Assembly (NCBI RefSeq): GCF_900182955.1
Contig: NZ_FXUL01000008.1
Coordinates: forward strand, 62,001 to 126,000
Reading direction: 5' to 3'
Source of the DNA: Noviherbaspirillum suwonense
GTDB taxonomy: Bacteria > Pseudomonadota > Gammaproteobacteria > Burkholderiales > Burkholderiaceae_D
DNA length: 64,000 nucleotides
The notes beneath the pieces are model-generated. The model was not told where the DNA came from. It worked only from the letters and a program-made list of their open reading frames with translations, and did no database searches. Position 1 is the stretch's first letter, and every line of letters starts with the position of its first letter. Position numbers and translations under genes: made by a program. Positions 18,117 through 26,658 of this stretch are shown piece after piece.

Positions 18117-19817
18117 ATGATAAAAAACTCGTCTTCCCGCCGGATGCGCGGCGCTCGTCCCCGCCTGGTTGCCGCCCTTGCCTTGCTCATCGGCCATTCG
18201 CTGGCAGTCCACGCGCAAGTCATTCCGAACGCCGGCCAGATACTGCGTGAACTCCAGCAGCCGGCCGCGCCCGGCATGCTGCCGCAGCCAGCCGCCACGC
18301 CGCCGGACAGCGCGGTGGAAGTGCCGGTGAACGAGATAAAGATCGTCATCACGGAATTCGTCATCAGTGGCAACACCGTGATTTCCAGCGACGAATTGCA
18401 GGAACGGCTGACCGACCAGCTGGGCCAGCGGCTCGGCCTGAGCGACCTGAAGAACGCCGCGGCGCGCCTTACCGCGCTGTACCGGGAACGCGGCTACCCG
18501 GTGGCGCGGGCGTATCTGCCGGCGCAGGACATCAAGGGCGGCAAGGTGTCGATCAGCATCCTGGAGGGCAATATCGGCAAGGTCGAGCTGCGCAATGCAT
18601 CGAGCCTGTCCGACGATCGGGCAATTGCCTTTTTCAAGGAAGCCGCCGCGGGTGCGGTGATACGTTCCGACCAGGTCGACCGCGGCCTGCTGCTGCTCAA
18701 CGACGTGCCGGGCGTCGGCGCGGTGCGGGCGACGCTGCAGCCCGGCGCGGCGGTCGGCGCGTCCGACCTGCTGCTGGAAATCGACCCGGGGCCGCGCTAT
18801 GCCGGCTACGTGGCGCTCGACAACCACGGGAACCGCTACACCGGCGCCGCCAGGATGTCCGGGTCGGTCGCGCTGAACAACCTGAGCGGCATCGGCGACC
18901 AGCTGACCGCGTCCGGGCTGCTAAGCAATCACAAGCTGGGATATGGCCGCGTGGCCTATTCGCTGCCGGTGGGCAGCGACGGCATGCGCGCGGCGGTGGC
19001 CGTTTCGTCGACCACCTACCAGCTAGCCCGCGAATTCGCCGCGCTGGACGCGCATGGCCGGGCCAACAGCTTCGGCCTGACGCTGGCCTATCCGTTCATC
19101 CGCCGCCAGCGCGCATTGCTCAGCGGCTCGCTGGGCCTGGAGAGCAAGCGCCTGACCGACCGCATCGGCGCGACCGAGACCATCAACGAGAAACGGGTGC
19201 GCGTGCTCAACCTCGGCCTCGCCGGCAATTTCCAGGATGCGCTCGGCGGCGGCGCGGCCAGCAGCGCCGAGCTTTCGGCCAGCTTCGGCCGGCTGGAGAT
19301 CGAGTCGCCGTCCGCGCTGGCGTTCGACGACGCGACGGTGCGCACCAGCGGTTCCTATCGCAAGATCTACTTCGCGGGCAACCGGCTGCAGCGGCTGACC
19401 GAACAGGACCAGTTGTGGCTCGCCGTTTCGGCCCAGTGGGCGCAGAAGAACCTGGATTCGTCGGAAAAATTCCTGCTTGGCGGCGCCAGCGGGGTCCGTG
19501 CCTATCCGCAGGGCGAGGGCATCGGCGACGACGGCTACCTGGCCACCGTCGAACTGCGGCACAACTTCACCGACGCGCTGCAGGGCACGGTGTTCTACGA
19601 CGCCGGCTCGGTCAAGCTCAACCACACCGCTTACGACCTCAGCGCGCCTAACCGTCGGACGCTGGCCGGCGCGGGCCTGGGCTTCAACGCGGTCATCGCC
19701 GGGACCGACCTGCGCGCCTCGCTTGCATGGCGCACCGTCGGTGGCGAACCGCTTTCGGTGCCGCCCGGCGCAAGCAAGGCGCCCACGTTATGGATGCGCG
19801 CCAGCCGGCCGTTCTGA
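18117..19817 (+). CDS. Two-partner secretion outer-membrane transporter (TpsB, ShlB/FhaC/HecB family)
   Basis: A 566-aa outer-membrane beta-barrel that exports the TpsA protein encoded upstream. The start is the ATG giving MIKNSSSRRMRG, followed by a signal peptide ending AVHA. Two POTRA domains follow (about residues 60-215: 'ITEFVISGNTVISSDELQERL' and 'GYPVARAYLPAQDIKGGKV'). The barrel has the family motif region 'FLLGGASGVRAYPQGEGIGDDGYLATVELRH', containing the VRGY-like loop tip as VRAYPQGE. It ends in Phe, the usual last residue of outer-membrane barrels. The plus-strand order tpsA-tpsB is somewhat less usual than tpsB-tpsA. Confidence 0.93.
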   Translation: MIKNSSSRRMRGARPRLVAALALLIGHSLAVHAQVIPNAGQILRELQQPAAPGMLPQPAATPPDSAVEVPVNEIKIVITEFVISGNTVISSDELQERLTDQLGQRLGLSDLKNAAARLTALYRERGYPVARAYLPAQDIKGGKVSISILEGNIGKVELRNASSLSDDRAIAFFKEAAAGAVIRSDQVDRGLLLLNDVPGVGAVRATLQPGAAVGASDLLLEIDPGPRYAGYVALDNHGNRYTGAARMSGSVALNNLSGIGDQLTASGLLSNHKLGYGRVAYSLPVGSDGMRAAVAVSSTTYQLAREFAALDAHGRANSFGLTLAYPFIRRQRALLSGSLGLESKRLTDRIGATETINEKRVRVLNLGLAGNFQDALGGGAASSAELSASFGRLEIESPSALAFDDATVRTSGSYRKIYFAGNRLQRLTEQDQLWLAVSAQWAQKNLDSSEKFLLGGASGVRAYPQGEGIGDDGYLATVELRHNFTDALQGTVFYDAGSVKLNHTAYDLSAPNRRTLAGAGLGFNAVIAGTDLRASLAWRTVGGEPLSVPPGASKAPTLWMRASRPF

Positions 19818-19828
19818 CGGGCGGCAAG

Positions 19829-19936
19829 CGGTTCCGGCGGTTCCGGCGGATGCGGCGGTTCCGGCGGATGCGGCGGTTCCGGCGGATGCGGCGGATGCGG
19901 CGGATGCGGCGGTTCCGGTGGATGCGACGGATGCAG
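19829..19936. repeat. 9-bp minisatellite, 12 units
   Basis: Twelve tandem 9-bp units of CGG(TTC or ATG)CGG, alternating between the TTC and ATG versions, the last two units imperfect. It begins 12 bases after the tpsB stop. It has no stop codon in several frames and so makes false Pro- or Arg-rich reading frames on both strands. Copy number may vary among strains. Confidence 0.85.
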
Positions 19937-20201
19937 GCAGCTTCGCCTGCTGCCGGCTTGCATGCGCATGGCAGCGTCAAGTGCTGACATGCCGATTGCT
20001 GCACGCGCCGCCATCTCCTGTCATCCTTCCTCCCCTTTTCTCTTTCTATTTTATTTCCCTTCCTGCTCGCCCCCAGCTTGCCCCGCCCTACCCCAGGCGT
20101 CTTTGAACTGCTTCCCGCCTATTTCGCGGCTGCGTCCTGACATCTCTCGTTGTTTCCCCCTGCGTTCCTTCCCTCGTTTCCAATTATTCGGCGTAAATTC
20201 C

Positions 20202-20292
20202 CTCCCCCGACTAGCCGTCCCGATTAGCCGTCCCGACTATCCGCCTCGACCATCCGCCTCGACCATCCGTCCCGACTATCCATCCGGATTAC
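20202..20292. repeat. 13-bp tandem repeat, 7 units
   Basis: Seven consecutive 13-bp units based on CCGTCCCGACTAT, with versions CCGTCCCGATTAG, CCGCCTCGACCAT (twice) and CCATCCGGATTAC; the first and last are the most diverged. It lies 80-170 bp before the NTF2-like gene. The stretch between the two minisatellites (19937-20201) is pyrimidine-rich and holds no gene I can support. Confidence 0.8.
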
Positions 20293-20370
20293 CCGCCAGG
20301 TAATCGCCACGCGTCCGCACCATCGCCAGAATGGTTCCGTCAATCCGACGTCAACCAGATGGAGAACATG

Positions 20371-20739
20371 ATGAAATCCGCTGCAGAATTCGCAAATCAA
20401 TACCTGGCCGCGTGGAACGAGACCGACGACGCGCGGCGCCGGCAACTGGTCGAGCAAACCTTTTCGCCGGCGGCCAGCTACCAGGACCCGCTGATGGAGG
20501 GCCACGGCCATGACGGCATCGCCGCGATGATCGCCGCGGCGCAGTCGCACTTTCCGGGACACCGCTTCACGCTGCGCGGCACGCCGGACGGGTACAAGCA
20601 GGTCGTCCGGTTCTCGTGGGCGCTGGGCATTCCCGGGCAGGAGCCGGTGGCATATGGCACCGACGTGGCGACGACGTCCGATGGGCGTTTTGACAACGTT
20701 GCCGGTTTCCTCGACACTGCGCAGGCGCAGCCGGCCTGA
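20371..20739 (+). CDS. NTF2-like / SnoaL-like small protein
   Basis: A 122-aa protein of the NTF2-like fold, a cone-shaped small-ligand pocket used by isomerases, cyclases and binding proteins. 'FANQYLAAWNETDDARRRQLVEQTFSPAASYQDP' is the helix-loop typical of the family, and 'HDGIAAMIAAAQSHFPGHRF' the next helix-strand. GGAG six bases before this ATG decides the start; two in-frame ATGs lie just upstream (20359, 20368). It is followed 40 bp later by an XRE regulator on the same strand, which may control it. Confidence 0.8.
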   Translation: MKSAAEFANQYLAAWNETDDARRRQLVEQTFSPAASYQDPLMEGHGHDGIAAMIAAAQSHFPGHRFTLRGTPDGYKQVVRFSWALGIPGQEPVAYGTDVATTSDGRFDNVAGFLDTAQAQPA

Positions 20740-20779
20740 GTGCCGAGCCACGCGACCAGCCTGGGGAAGGGAACATTGC

Positions 20780-21637
20780 ATGCAAGTGGCCAGCAGCGCG
20801 GCGAGCCTGTCGCGGGAGCAGTATTTCAGTGATTTTTCCGCTGCGCTGCGCTACTGGCGGCGCAAGCGCGGCTACAGCCAGCTGGAGCTGTCCAGCCTGG
20901 GCGTGGTCTCGCAGCGGCATATCAGCTTCCTCGAAAGCGGGCGTTCCCGGCCCAGCCGCGAACTCATCCTCAGGCTCGGCGTGCTGCTGGAGATTCCCTT
21001 GCGCCAACGTAACGTCATGCTGCTGGCAGCCGGCTTCGCCCCTGCCTACCAGGAGCGCCGGCTGTCGGACCCGGAACTCGACACGGTGCGCCAGGCGCTG
21101 GAACTGATGCTGGCGCAGCAAGCGCCCTACCCGGCGCTGGTGGTCGACCGGCTCTGGAACCTGCACATGAGCAACGGCCCGGCCGCGTCGCTGATCGGCT
21201 GGCTGCTGGACCTGCCGGCCGGGCATTCGCTGCCCGGCGACGGCGCGGTCAATGTGATCCGCCTGATGCTCGAGCCGTCCGGCCTGCGCCCGCATCTGGT
21301 CAACTGGCGCGAGGTCGGCGCCGACATGCTGCACTGGATACAGCGCGAAGCCATGAGCGACGGGCCGGCCAGCCCGGCGACCAGGCTGCTGGCCGAACTG
21401 CTGCCATTGACGCGGGACGACACCCGCGACGAGCAGGCGGCCGTGGAGCGCCACGTGCTGCCCTTCCTGCCGGTCACATTGCGCAAGGATGGCGTCGAAT
21501 TGAGACTGTTCACGACTATCGCCACGCTGGGAACGCCGCGCGACGTGACCGTGCACGAGCTGCGTGTCGAGTCTTTCTTTCCGGCGGACGAGGCGACTGC
21601 GCAGTGGTTCCGGGAACGCGCGGCGACCACAGGGTAA
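20780..21637 (+). CDS. XRE-family regulator with MmyB-like ligand domain
   Basis: A 285-aa transcription factor. The HTH lies at about residues 20-75 ('LRYWRRKRGYSQLELSSLGVVSQRHISFLESGRSRPS'). The rest matches the MmyB-type ligand-binding domain ('PALVVDRLWNLHMSN', 'GLRPHLVNWREV'), a PAS-like fold reported to bind fatty acids in some members. A GGGAAGGGA ribosome-binding site precedes the ATG. It may co-transcribe with the NTF2-like gene. It is convergent with the PhyH gene. Confidence 0.88.
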   Translation: MQVASSAASLSREQYFSDFSAALRYWRRKRGYSQLELSSLGVVSQRHISFLESGRSRPSRELILRLGVLLEIPLRQRNVMLLAAGFAPAYQERRLSDPELDTVRQALELMLAQQAPYPALVVDRLWNLHMSNGPAASLIGWLLDLPAGHSLPGDGAVNVIRLMLEPSGLRPHLVNWREVGADMLHWIQREAMSDGPASPATRLLAELLPLTRDDTRDEQAAVERHVLPFLPVTLRKDGVELRLFTTIATLGTPRDVTVHELRVESFFPADEATAQWFRERAATTG

Positions 21638-21712
21638 CTTCGGCTCCCCGGCCACCAAGCGCTCGGCCAGCCGGACGATGCAAGCCGGCGCAATCCACCC
21701 GCGCCGCGCCGC

Positions 21713-22543
21713 TCAAACCCCCATCTTCAATCCTTCTATCGTATGCAGCTGGACGATAGGCTCCAGCGCATCGACCACGCGGCAGGTCATGTGCTCGCGG
21801 GCCTGGGGCGGCAGGGTTTCCCAGTAGGCGCGGGTCACCTGCAGGTCATGGCGGGCAGCATTGCCGGCGTCGGGCGCGTCGACGCCGAGCACGAATACCG
21901 GCCGCGACAGGGTCGAACGGTTGGCCGTGCCGCGATGGATGGTCAGCGCCGACCGGGCCGAGATATCGCCCATGACAGGCAGCTTGCGCTGCGCCAGCGC
22001 CTCGTAGCGCGGGTACAGGGACTTGTCGGGAAACATGCCGCTAGGGTCGCAGCGGCCGCTGAGGTCGTCCCACTGGGTGCCCGGCGCGATTTCCAGCGGA
22101 CCCATGTCCTCGGTCACGTCGACGGTGGTCATGTTGAAGGCCAGCGAGTTGAGCCGGCGGCCGATCGACGTCGCTTCCGGCGTCGCGAAGTCGCGGTGCC
22201 AGGGCTGGTTGGCCGCGCCGGGGCCGGGAACGTCGAAGCCGGCCTCGACGATGCGATAGTCCGGCCCCAGCACCGCGCTGCAGACCGCGACCACCCACGG
22301 ATGCGTGGCCAGGTCGGCGAAGCCGCGGATGCGCTCCGGGTGGACTTCCACGTAGAACCGGTTCGGGCCGCGGTTCAGCGCGCCGCCGGGGCGCTGCCAG
22401 GCTTCATCGAACAGGGTGTCGATGTCCTCCCGCATGCGCTGGACCCAGTCGCGGTCGAATGCGCCCTTGAGCCCGATGATGCCGTCGCCGTACAGCCCGC
22501 CGAGTATCTGCGCGGGCTCGAATTGCTGCGCCGATTTGTCCAT
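21713..22543 (-). CDS. Phytanoyl-CoA dioxygenase (PhyH) family protein
   Basis: A 276-aa Fe(II)/2-oxoglutarate-dependent oxygenase. The metal facial triad is visible as HRD in 'NQPWHRDFATPE' and a distal His in 'LTIHRGTANRS', where the following Arg would bind 2-oxoglutarate. 'GPLEIAPGTQWD' is the usual strand between them. The start has a clear GGAGG ribosome-binding site six bases upstream; a longer in-frame version is less likely. It lies 125 bp downstream of the HlyD operon on the same strand and may or may not belong to it. The substrate is unknown. Confidence 0.88.
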   Translation of the reverse strand: MDKSAQQFEPAQILGGLYGDGIIGLKGAFDRDWVQRMREDIDTLFDEAWQRPGGALNRGPNRFYVEVHPERIRGFADLATHPWVVAVCSAVLGPDYRIVEAGFDVPGPGAANQPWHRDFATPEATSIGRRLNSLAFNMTTVDVTEDMGPLEIAPGTQWDDLSGRCDPSGMFPDKSLYPRYEALAQRKLPVMGDISARSALTIHRGTANRSTLSRPVFVLGVDAPDAGNAARHDLQVTRAYWETLPPQAREHMTCRVVDALEPIVQLHTIEGLKMGV

Positions 22544-22667
22544 GCTGCCTCCGTCTGTTTTTGTCCCCTTGCGTCGGGGCTTGCCTGCCGTGAAGCCTAG
22601 AGACCCAGGAGGCGCAGAAAAGTGCTGCAAATCAGCAAAAATACTTCCGCAGGCCAAGACGGCGCGG

Positions 22668-24041
22668 TCATCCGCCCACCTGCCGGAACGGGTCGATCGC
22701 CAGGTCGATCAGCCGGCGCTCCCGCACGACGATCTCGGCGGTCGCCATCATCCCGTAGTGCAGCGGATACCTGCGGCCGGCCACCTCGTAATAATCGCGG
22801 TCGAGCCGGATCCGCCCCTCGTAGATCAGCTGCTTGGTCTGGGCAGACGGCCGCGCCGCCGGCGAGATGAACTCCAGCGTGCCGTCGATCAGCCCGTAGC
22901 GCTGGTACGGAAAGGCGTTGAACTTCAGCTTCACCGCCAGCCCCTCGCGCAGGAAGCCGCGGTCGCTCTCGGCGATCTCGGCCTTCAGCACCGGCCGCGC
23001 GCCTTTGGGCGCAATGCCGCCCAGAGGCGTGTTGGCCTGCAGCTTGTCGCCGGGCTGGGTCGAGGTGACGTCGGTGATGACGCCGTCCACCGGCGCGACG
23101 ATCAGCAGGAAATTGTCCTTGTCGATGTTCTCGAACTTGATGCGGGCCGCCGCCTCGGCCACCAGCCGCGCGGTCTGCACCTGCAGCCTCAGCTTGTCCT
23201 CGGTGTTGGCGACCTCGCGCGCGGCGGCTTCGTACTGGATGCGCAGCTTGCCCAGTTCCTGGCCGCTGGTCTCCAGCTGCGTGCGCGCCTGGTTCAGCTC
23301 GATGCCCTGGCGCGCGGTCAGTTCGTTCAGCCTCGACTGCGCGACCCGCAGCGCATTCTCGGCGGCCTGCAGCGCATTCCTCTTCGACTCGACCTGCAGC
23401 TGCGACACGCCGCCGCCGCCCGGCATCGCCAGCAGCCGGCCGAACTTCTCGGCTTCGTCGCGGGCGGCGTCGCGGGCGCGGCGGGCGTCCTCGATATTCG
23501 TCCGGGCTTCCTGCAGCTGCGCCCGCTGGCTTTCGCCCAGCCTGCCGGTGCCTTCCGCGACCCGCTGCTCATGCTGGTGCTCCTCCAGCTCCATCTGCTG
23601 CTTCAGCGTCGCCGCGCGCCGCTCCAGCAGCGCCTTGCGTTCGGGGAATTCGCGCCATTCGCGCTCGGCCGCTTCCAGCTTCAGCTGCGCGTCCAGCGCG
23701 CTGGTGGCCGCCTCGATCGCGCCGCGCGCATTGATGCGCGCCACCACGTCGCCGTTCGACACCGGCTGCCCCTCGGCGATATAGAGATTGGCCAGCTCGC
23801 CATCGACCGGCGTGTACATGCGGCGCACCTCGGACTCCGGCACCAGCGCGCCCTGCGTGCTGACGATCACGTCGGCATGCCCGAAGAAGGACCACAGCAG
23901 GCCCGAAAGCACCAGCGCCAGGATGGTGTAGAGCGTCAGGCGCGTGAAGCGCCACGGCTCGGCGGTCAGCACCGCGATGCCCTCCGCGCTATGGTCTTCC
24001 AGCGCTTCAGCGAGCCGTTTCTGTCCTTGCTGCGTTGCCAT
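22668..24041 (-). CDS. HlyD-family periplasmic adaptor protein
   Basis: A 457-aa membrane-fusion protein of the type I secretion class. It has a cytoplasmic N-terminus of about 30 residues, one transmembrane helix ('LTLYTILALVLSGLLWSFFG'), the first half of a barrel-sandwich/lipoyl domain ('VDGELANLYIAEGQPVSNGDVVARI'), a long coiled-coil hairpin (about residues 110-290, Glu/Arg/Ala rich) and a C-terminal 'APVDGVITDVTSTQPGDKLQANTPLGGI' half plus beta-barrel. This is the adaptor that bridges an inner-membrane ABC exporter and an outer-membrane factor. Its gene start overlaps the end of the twin-FHA gene by 35 bp. The outer-membrane factor is two genes upstream, but no ABC exporter gene is nearby. 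Confidence 0.9.
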   Translation of the reverse strand: MATQQGQKRLAEALEDHSAEGIAVLTAEPWRFTRLTLYTILALVLSGLLWSFFGHADVIVSTQGALVPESEVRRMYTPVDGELANLYIAEGQPVSNGDVVARINARGAIEAATSALDAQLKLEAAEREWREFPERKALLERRAATLKQQMELEEHQHEQRVAEGTGRLGESQRAQLQEARTNIEDARRARDAARDEAEKFGRLLAMPGGGGVSQLQVESKRNALQAAENALRVAQSRLNELTARQGIELNQARTQLETSGQELGKLRIQYEAAAREVANTEDKLRLQVQTARLVAEAAARIKFENIDKDNFLLIVAPVDGVITDVTSTQPGDKLQANTPLGGIAPKGARPVLKAEIAESDRGFLREGLAVKLKFNAFPYQRYGLIDGTLEFISPAARPSAQTKQLIYEGRIRLDRDYYEVAGRRYPLHYGMMATAEIVVRERRLIDLAIDPFRQVGG

Positions 24042-26646
24042 CGTCGGTTCCTCCCAGCAGTGCCTGCTTGGTCCTGGCCAGCGCCGGGTCGATCGCGCCG
24101 CGCGACTCCTGCAGCAGGCGGCGCTGCAGGCCGGCCTCCGCCTGGATTTCCTGCTGCAGCGCGGCCCACTTCGGCGGCACGTCGGTGCGCAGCTGCGCCG
24201 CCATCTTCATGCCCTGGCGCACCGCCTGCTGCGCGCCGGCCAGCAGCCGCGCCTGGCCGCGAAAACGTTCCGACACCACGGTCTCGAGCCGCTGCCGGCT
24301 TTCGATGCCGCCGCCGTCGCGGTACTGCCGCCAGAGGCTTTCCGCGCGGTCGATCTGTTCGCGCGCCTCCTTCTGCGCGGCGGCGCGGTCCAGCTTCAGG
24401 TCGCCCTCGGCGGCGCGGATGAACCAGGCGTCGTCGAGCGGGTCGAGCGTGCCGTAGAACGCCAGCAGCCGCTCGTTCTGACCGGGCGCGGCGCGCGACT
24501 TCTGCAGCGACGCGAACGTGTCCGCCACCGCCTTCTTGCGCGCTAGCTCCGCCGCCGCTTCCGCCGACCACGGGCCGGAGGCCGCCAGCGGCTGCAGCCG
24601 CGCCAGCGCCTGCGGCGCCTGGCCGGCCTGCCAGGCGGCGGCCACCGGCGCATATTTCTCCAGCAGCGCGGGAGGCGGCAGCGCGCCGCTGCCGGCGAGC
24701 GCGGTGTAGGCGGCCTGGAACGGCGGCGTCGCGAAGCGCGCTTGCGCAAGCAGCGCGGCCAGCGGCCCCAGCTGCCGCCTGCGCGCCGCGCCGTCGATCT
24801 CGCGGTACAGCGCAAGGTCGCGCCGCAGCGGCTCCAGCCCGGCCAGCCGCGGATACTTTTCCACGTTCTCCGCCAGCAGCGGCTCGATGGCGTCGAGCCG
24901 GCCGGCTTTCAGTTCGGCGGCAATGGCTGCCTTCAGGCGTTCGATGGCGGCCAGGTAGACGGCATCGTCGCCCTGCAGCCGCCGCAGGTGGCTCAGCGTG
25001 CCGGCATAGGTATCGCGGAAGTCGGGAACCAGGGAGGCGATGCGCGCGAGCATGCGCTGGTGCGCGCTGGTGTCGGTGTTCCACCAGTTCAGCAGCGCAT
25101 GCATCTCGTCCTCGTCGGCATACAGCTTGATCGGCGTATCGGCGGCGGCCCGCGGCGCCATGAACTTTTCGACCCGGCCGACCCAGCCGAGCTCGCCCGC
25201 CAGCGCGGCAAGGTCGGCATTGGCGGGCGCGGCGGGCAACGCGGCCAGCGTCGCCTCCGCGCCGGCGAAGTCCCGCGCCTTCAGCTGCGCCAGCCAGCCC
25301 GGCAGGCGGGCCTTCAGCGCGGCCTCGGTCTGCAGGGTGCGGACCGGCTCGCTCTCGGGATGCGCCTCCAGGTACTGGGCCGCCATCGACGCCGCCTGCG
25401 CCGGTTTGCCGTCCGCCAGCAGCGCGCGTATCTCCGTCTCGCCGCCGCCGCGCGACAGCATCAGCGCGAACGCAGCCACCGCCAGCGCCACGGCCAGCGC
25501 GCCGGCGGCCAGCAGGCGGCCGGGCTTTTTCGGCTGGTCGTCGCGCAGCGCGCCGGCCATGCCCGACAGGAACAGCGCCGCGCGGCTGCGGCTGCGGCGG
25601 GCGTCGCCCGACTTCGCGGCGGCCGCCGGCCCCGGCGCGGCGGCGTCGGCGCCGCTGTCGTCGGCCACGGCCGCGGCGGGCGGCGCGCAGAAGATGTTGA
25701 GGAAGGATTCGGCGGCGGCGACGAAGGTGGTGCGGTCCGCATCGACTGCTGGCGGCGGCGCGGCAGTGGCCGAAGGCGAAGCGGCCGAACTAGGCGAAGC
25801 AGCCGAAGCAGGCAAAGCAGCCGCATCGGCCGGCGCGCGCGCCAGCACGGTCAGGGTCGGGTCGGCCGGCGGCGCCGGAGCGGGCGCCGGCGCGGCGGCC
25901 CGCTGCAGGCTGGCGACATAGACGAAGTACAGCCCGCCGAATGCCACCGTGTCGCCGTCTTCCAGCCGGCGCGCCTGCTCGTCGAGCCGCTTGCCGTTGA
26001 CCAGCGTGCCGTTGGTGCTGCCCAGGTCCTCGACATAGGGCGCATCGCCCTTGAGGAAGATATGCGCATGCCGCCGCGACAGGTAGTCGACCTGGCGCGG
26101 ATGCAGCTCGCGGTATTGCGCGAACGCGCTCTCCGCCTTGCCGACCAGGAAGGGAAACGCGGTGATGACGATGGGCCGCAGCCCGCCCTCGCTGCTTTCC
26201 GGCGTCAGCGTCAGGCTGGCCAGCGACGCGCCCTGCGCCGCCTGCGCGCTGCGGCGCAGCCGCACCCGGTAGCTCAGCGCGGGCCCCAGCGCGACGATGT
26301 CGCCTTCCTTCAGTTCGCAGGTCTTCTGGCGGATGTCGACGCCGTTGACGGACGTGCCGTTCTTGCTGCCCAGGTCGGCGATATAGGCGCCGCCGCCTTC
26401 GAGGAAGAGCCGGGCATGCCGCCGCGACAGCTCGCCCGACAGCGCCGGTGGATATTCGGCGAACGGCGCCTCGTTGCGCCCCACCGCGAACAGCGCATCG
26501 ACGATGACGATCTCGCCCAGCTCGGGATGCGCGATCGGCTCTAGGACGATGGACAGCCCGCGCGCCTGCGCCGCCGGTGCCGCTGGTGCCGCCGGGGCCG
26601 CCGGTGCGTTGCCTGCATGCTGTGCGGCGGTGGAAGCGTCGGCCAT
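24007..26646 (-). CDS. Twin-FHA-domain membrane protein
   Basis: An 879-aa protein with two forkhead-associated phosphothreonine-binding domains: residues about 30-125 ('VGRNEAPF...SRRHARLFLEGGGAYIADLGSKNGTSVNG' contains the GR, SRRH and NGT signatures) and about 150-255 ('LSRRHAHIFLKGD', 'DLGSTNGTLVNGKRL'). A Pro/Ala-rich linker follows, then one transmembrane helix (about residues 375-397). The C-terminal 480 residues are helical, Ala/Leu/Arg rich, TPR-like, and probably periplasmic. The domain layout suggests a scaffold that reads cytoplasmic threonine phosphorylation (kinase at 33-35 kb) and contacts envelope machinery. It is fifth in a six-gene operon and overlaps hlyD. Confidence 0.85.
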   Translation of the reverse strand: MADASTAAQHAGNAPAAPAAPAAPAAQARGLSIVLEPIAHPELGEIVIVDALFAVGRNEAPFAEYPPALSGELSRRHARLFLEGGGAYIADLGSKNGTSVNGVDIRQKTCELKEGDIVALGPALSYRVRLRRSAQAAQGASLASLTLTPESSEGGLRPIVITAFPFLVGKAESAFAQYRELHPRQVDYLSRRHAHIFLKGDAPYVEDLGSTNGTLVNGKRLDEQARRLEDGDTVAFGGLYFVYVASLQRAAAPAPAPAPPADPTLTVLARAPADAAALPASAASPSSAASPSATAAPPPAVDADRTTFVAAAESFLNIFCAPPAAAVADDSGADAAAPGPAAAAKSGDARRSRSRAALFLSGMAGALRDDQPKKPGRLLAAGALAVALAVAAFALMLSRGGGETEIRALLADGKPAQAASMAAQYLEAHPESEPVRTLQTEAALKARLPGWLAQLKARDFAGAEATLAALPAAPANADLAALAGELGWVGRVEKFMAPRAAADTPIKLYADEDEMHALLNWWNTDTSAHQRMLARIASLVPDFRDTYAGTLSHLRRLQGDDAVYLAAIERLKAAIAAELKAGRLDAIEPLLAENVEKYPRLAGLEPLRRDLALYREIDGAARRRQLGPLAALLAQARFATPPFQAAYTALAGSGALPPPALLEKYAPVAAAWQAGQAPQALARLQPLAASGPWSAEAAAELARKKAVADTFASLQKSRAAPGQNERLLAFYGTLDPLDDAWFIRAAEGDLKLDRAAAQKEAREQIDRAESLWRQYRDGGGIESRQRLETVVSERFRGQARLLAGAQQAVRQGMKMAAQLRTDVPPKWAALQQEIQAEAGLQRRLLQESRGAIDPALARTKQALLGGTDDGNAARTETAR

Positions 26647-26658
26647 GCAGTCACCCGC

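Noticed and set aside
19693-20014. Pro- or Arg-rich frames over the 9-bp minisatellite
   Set aside because: They exist only because the 9-bp unit keeps three frames open; partly antisense to tpsB.
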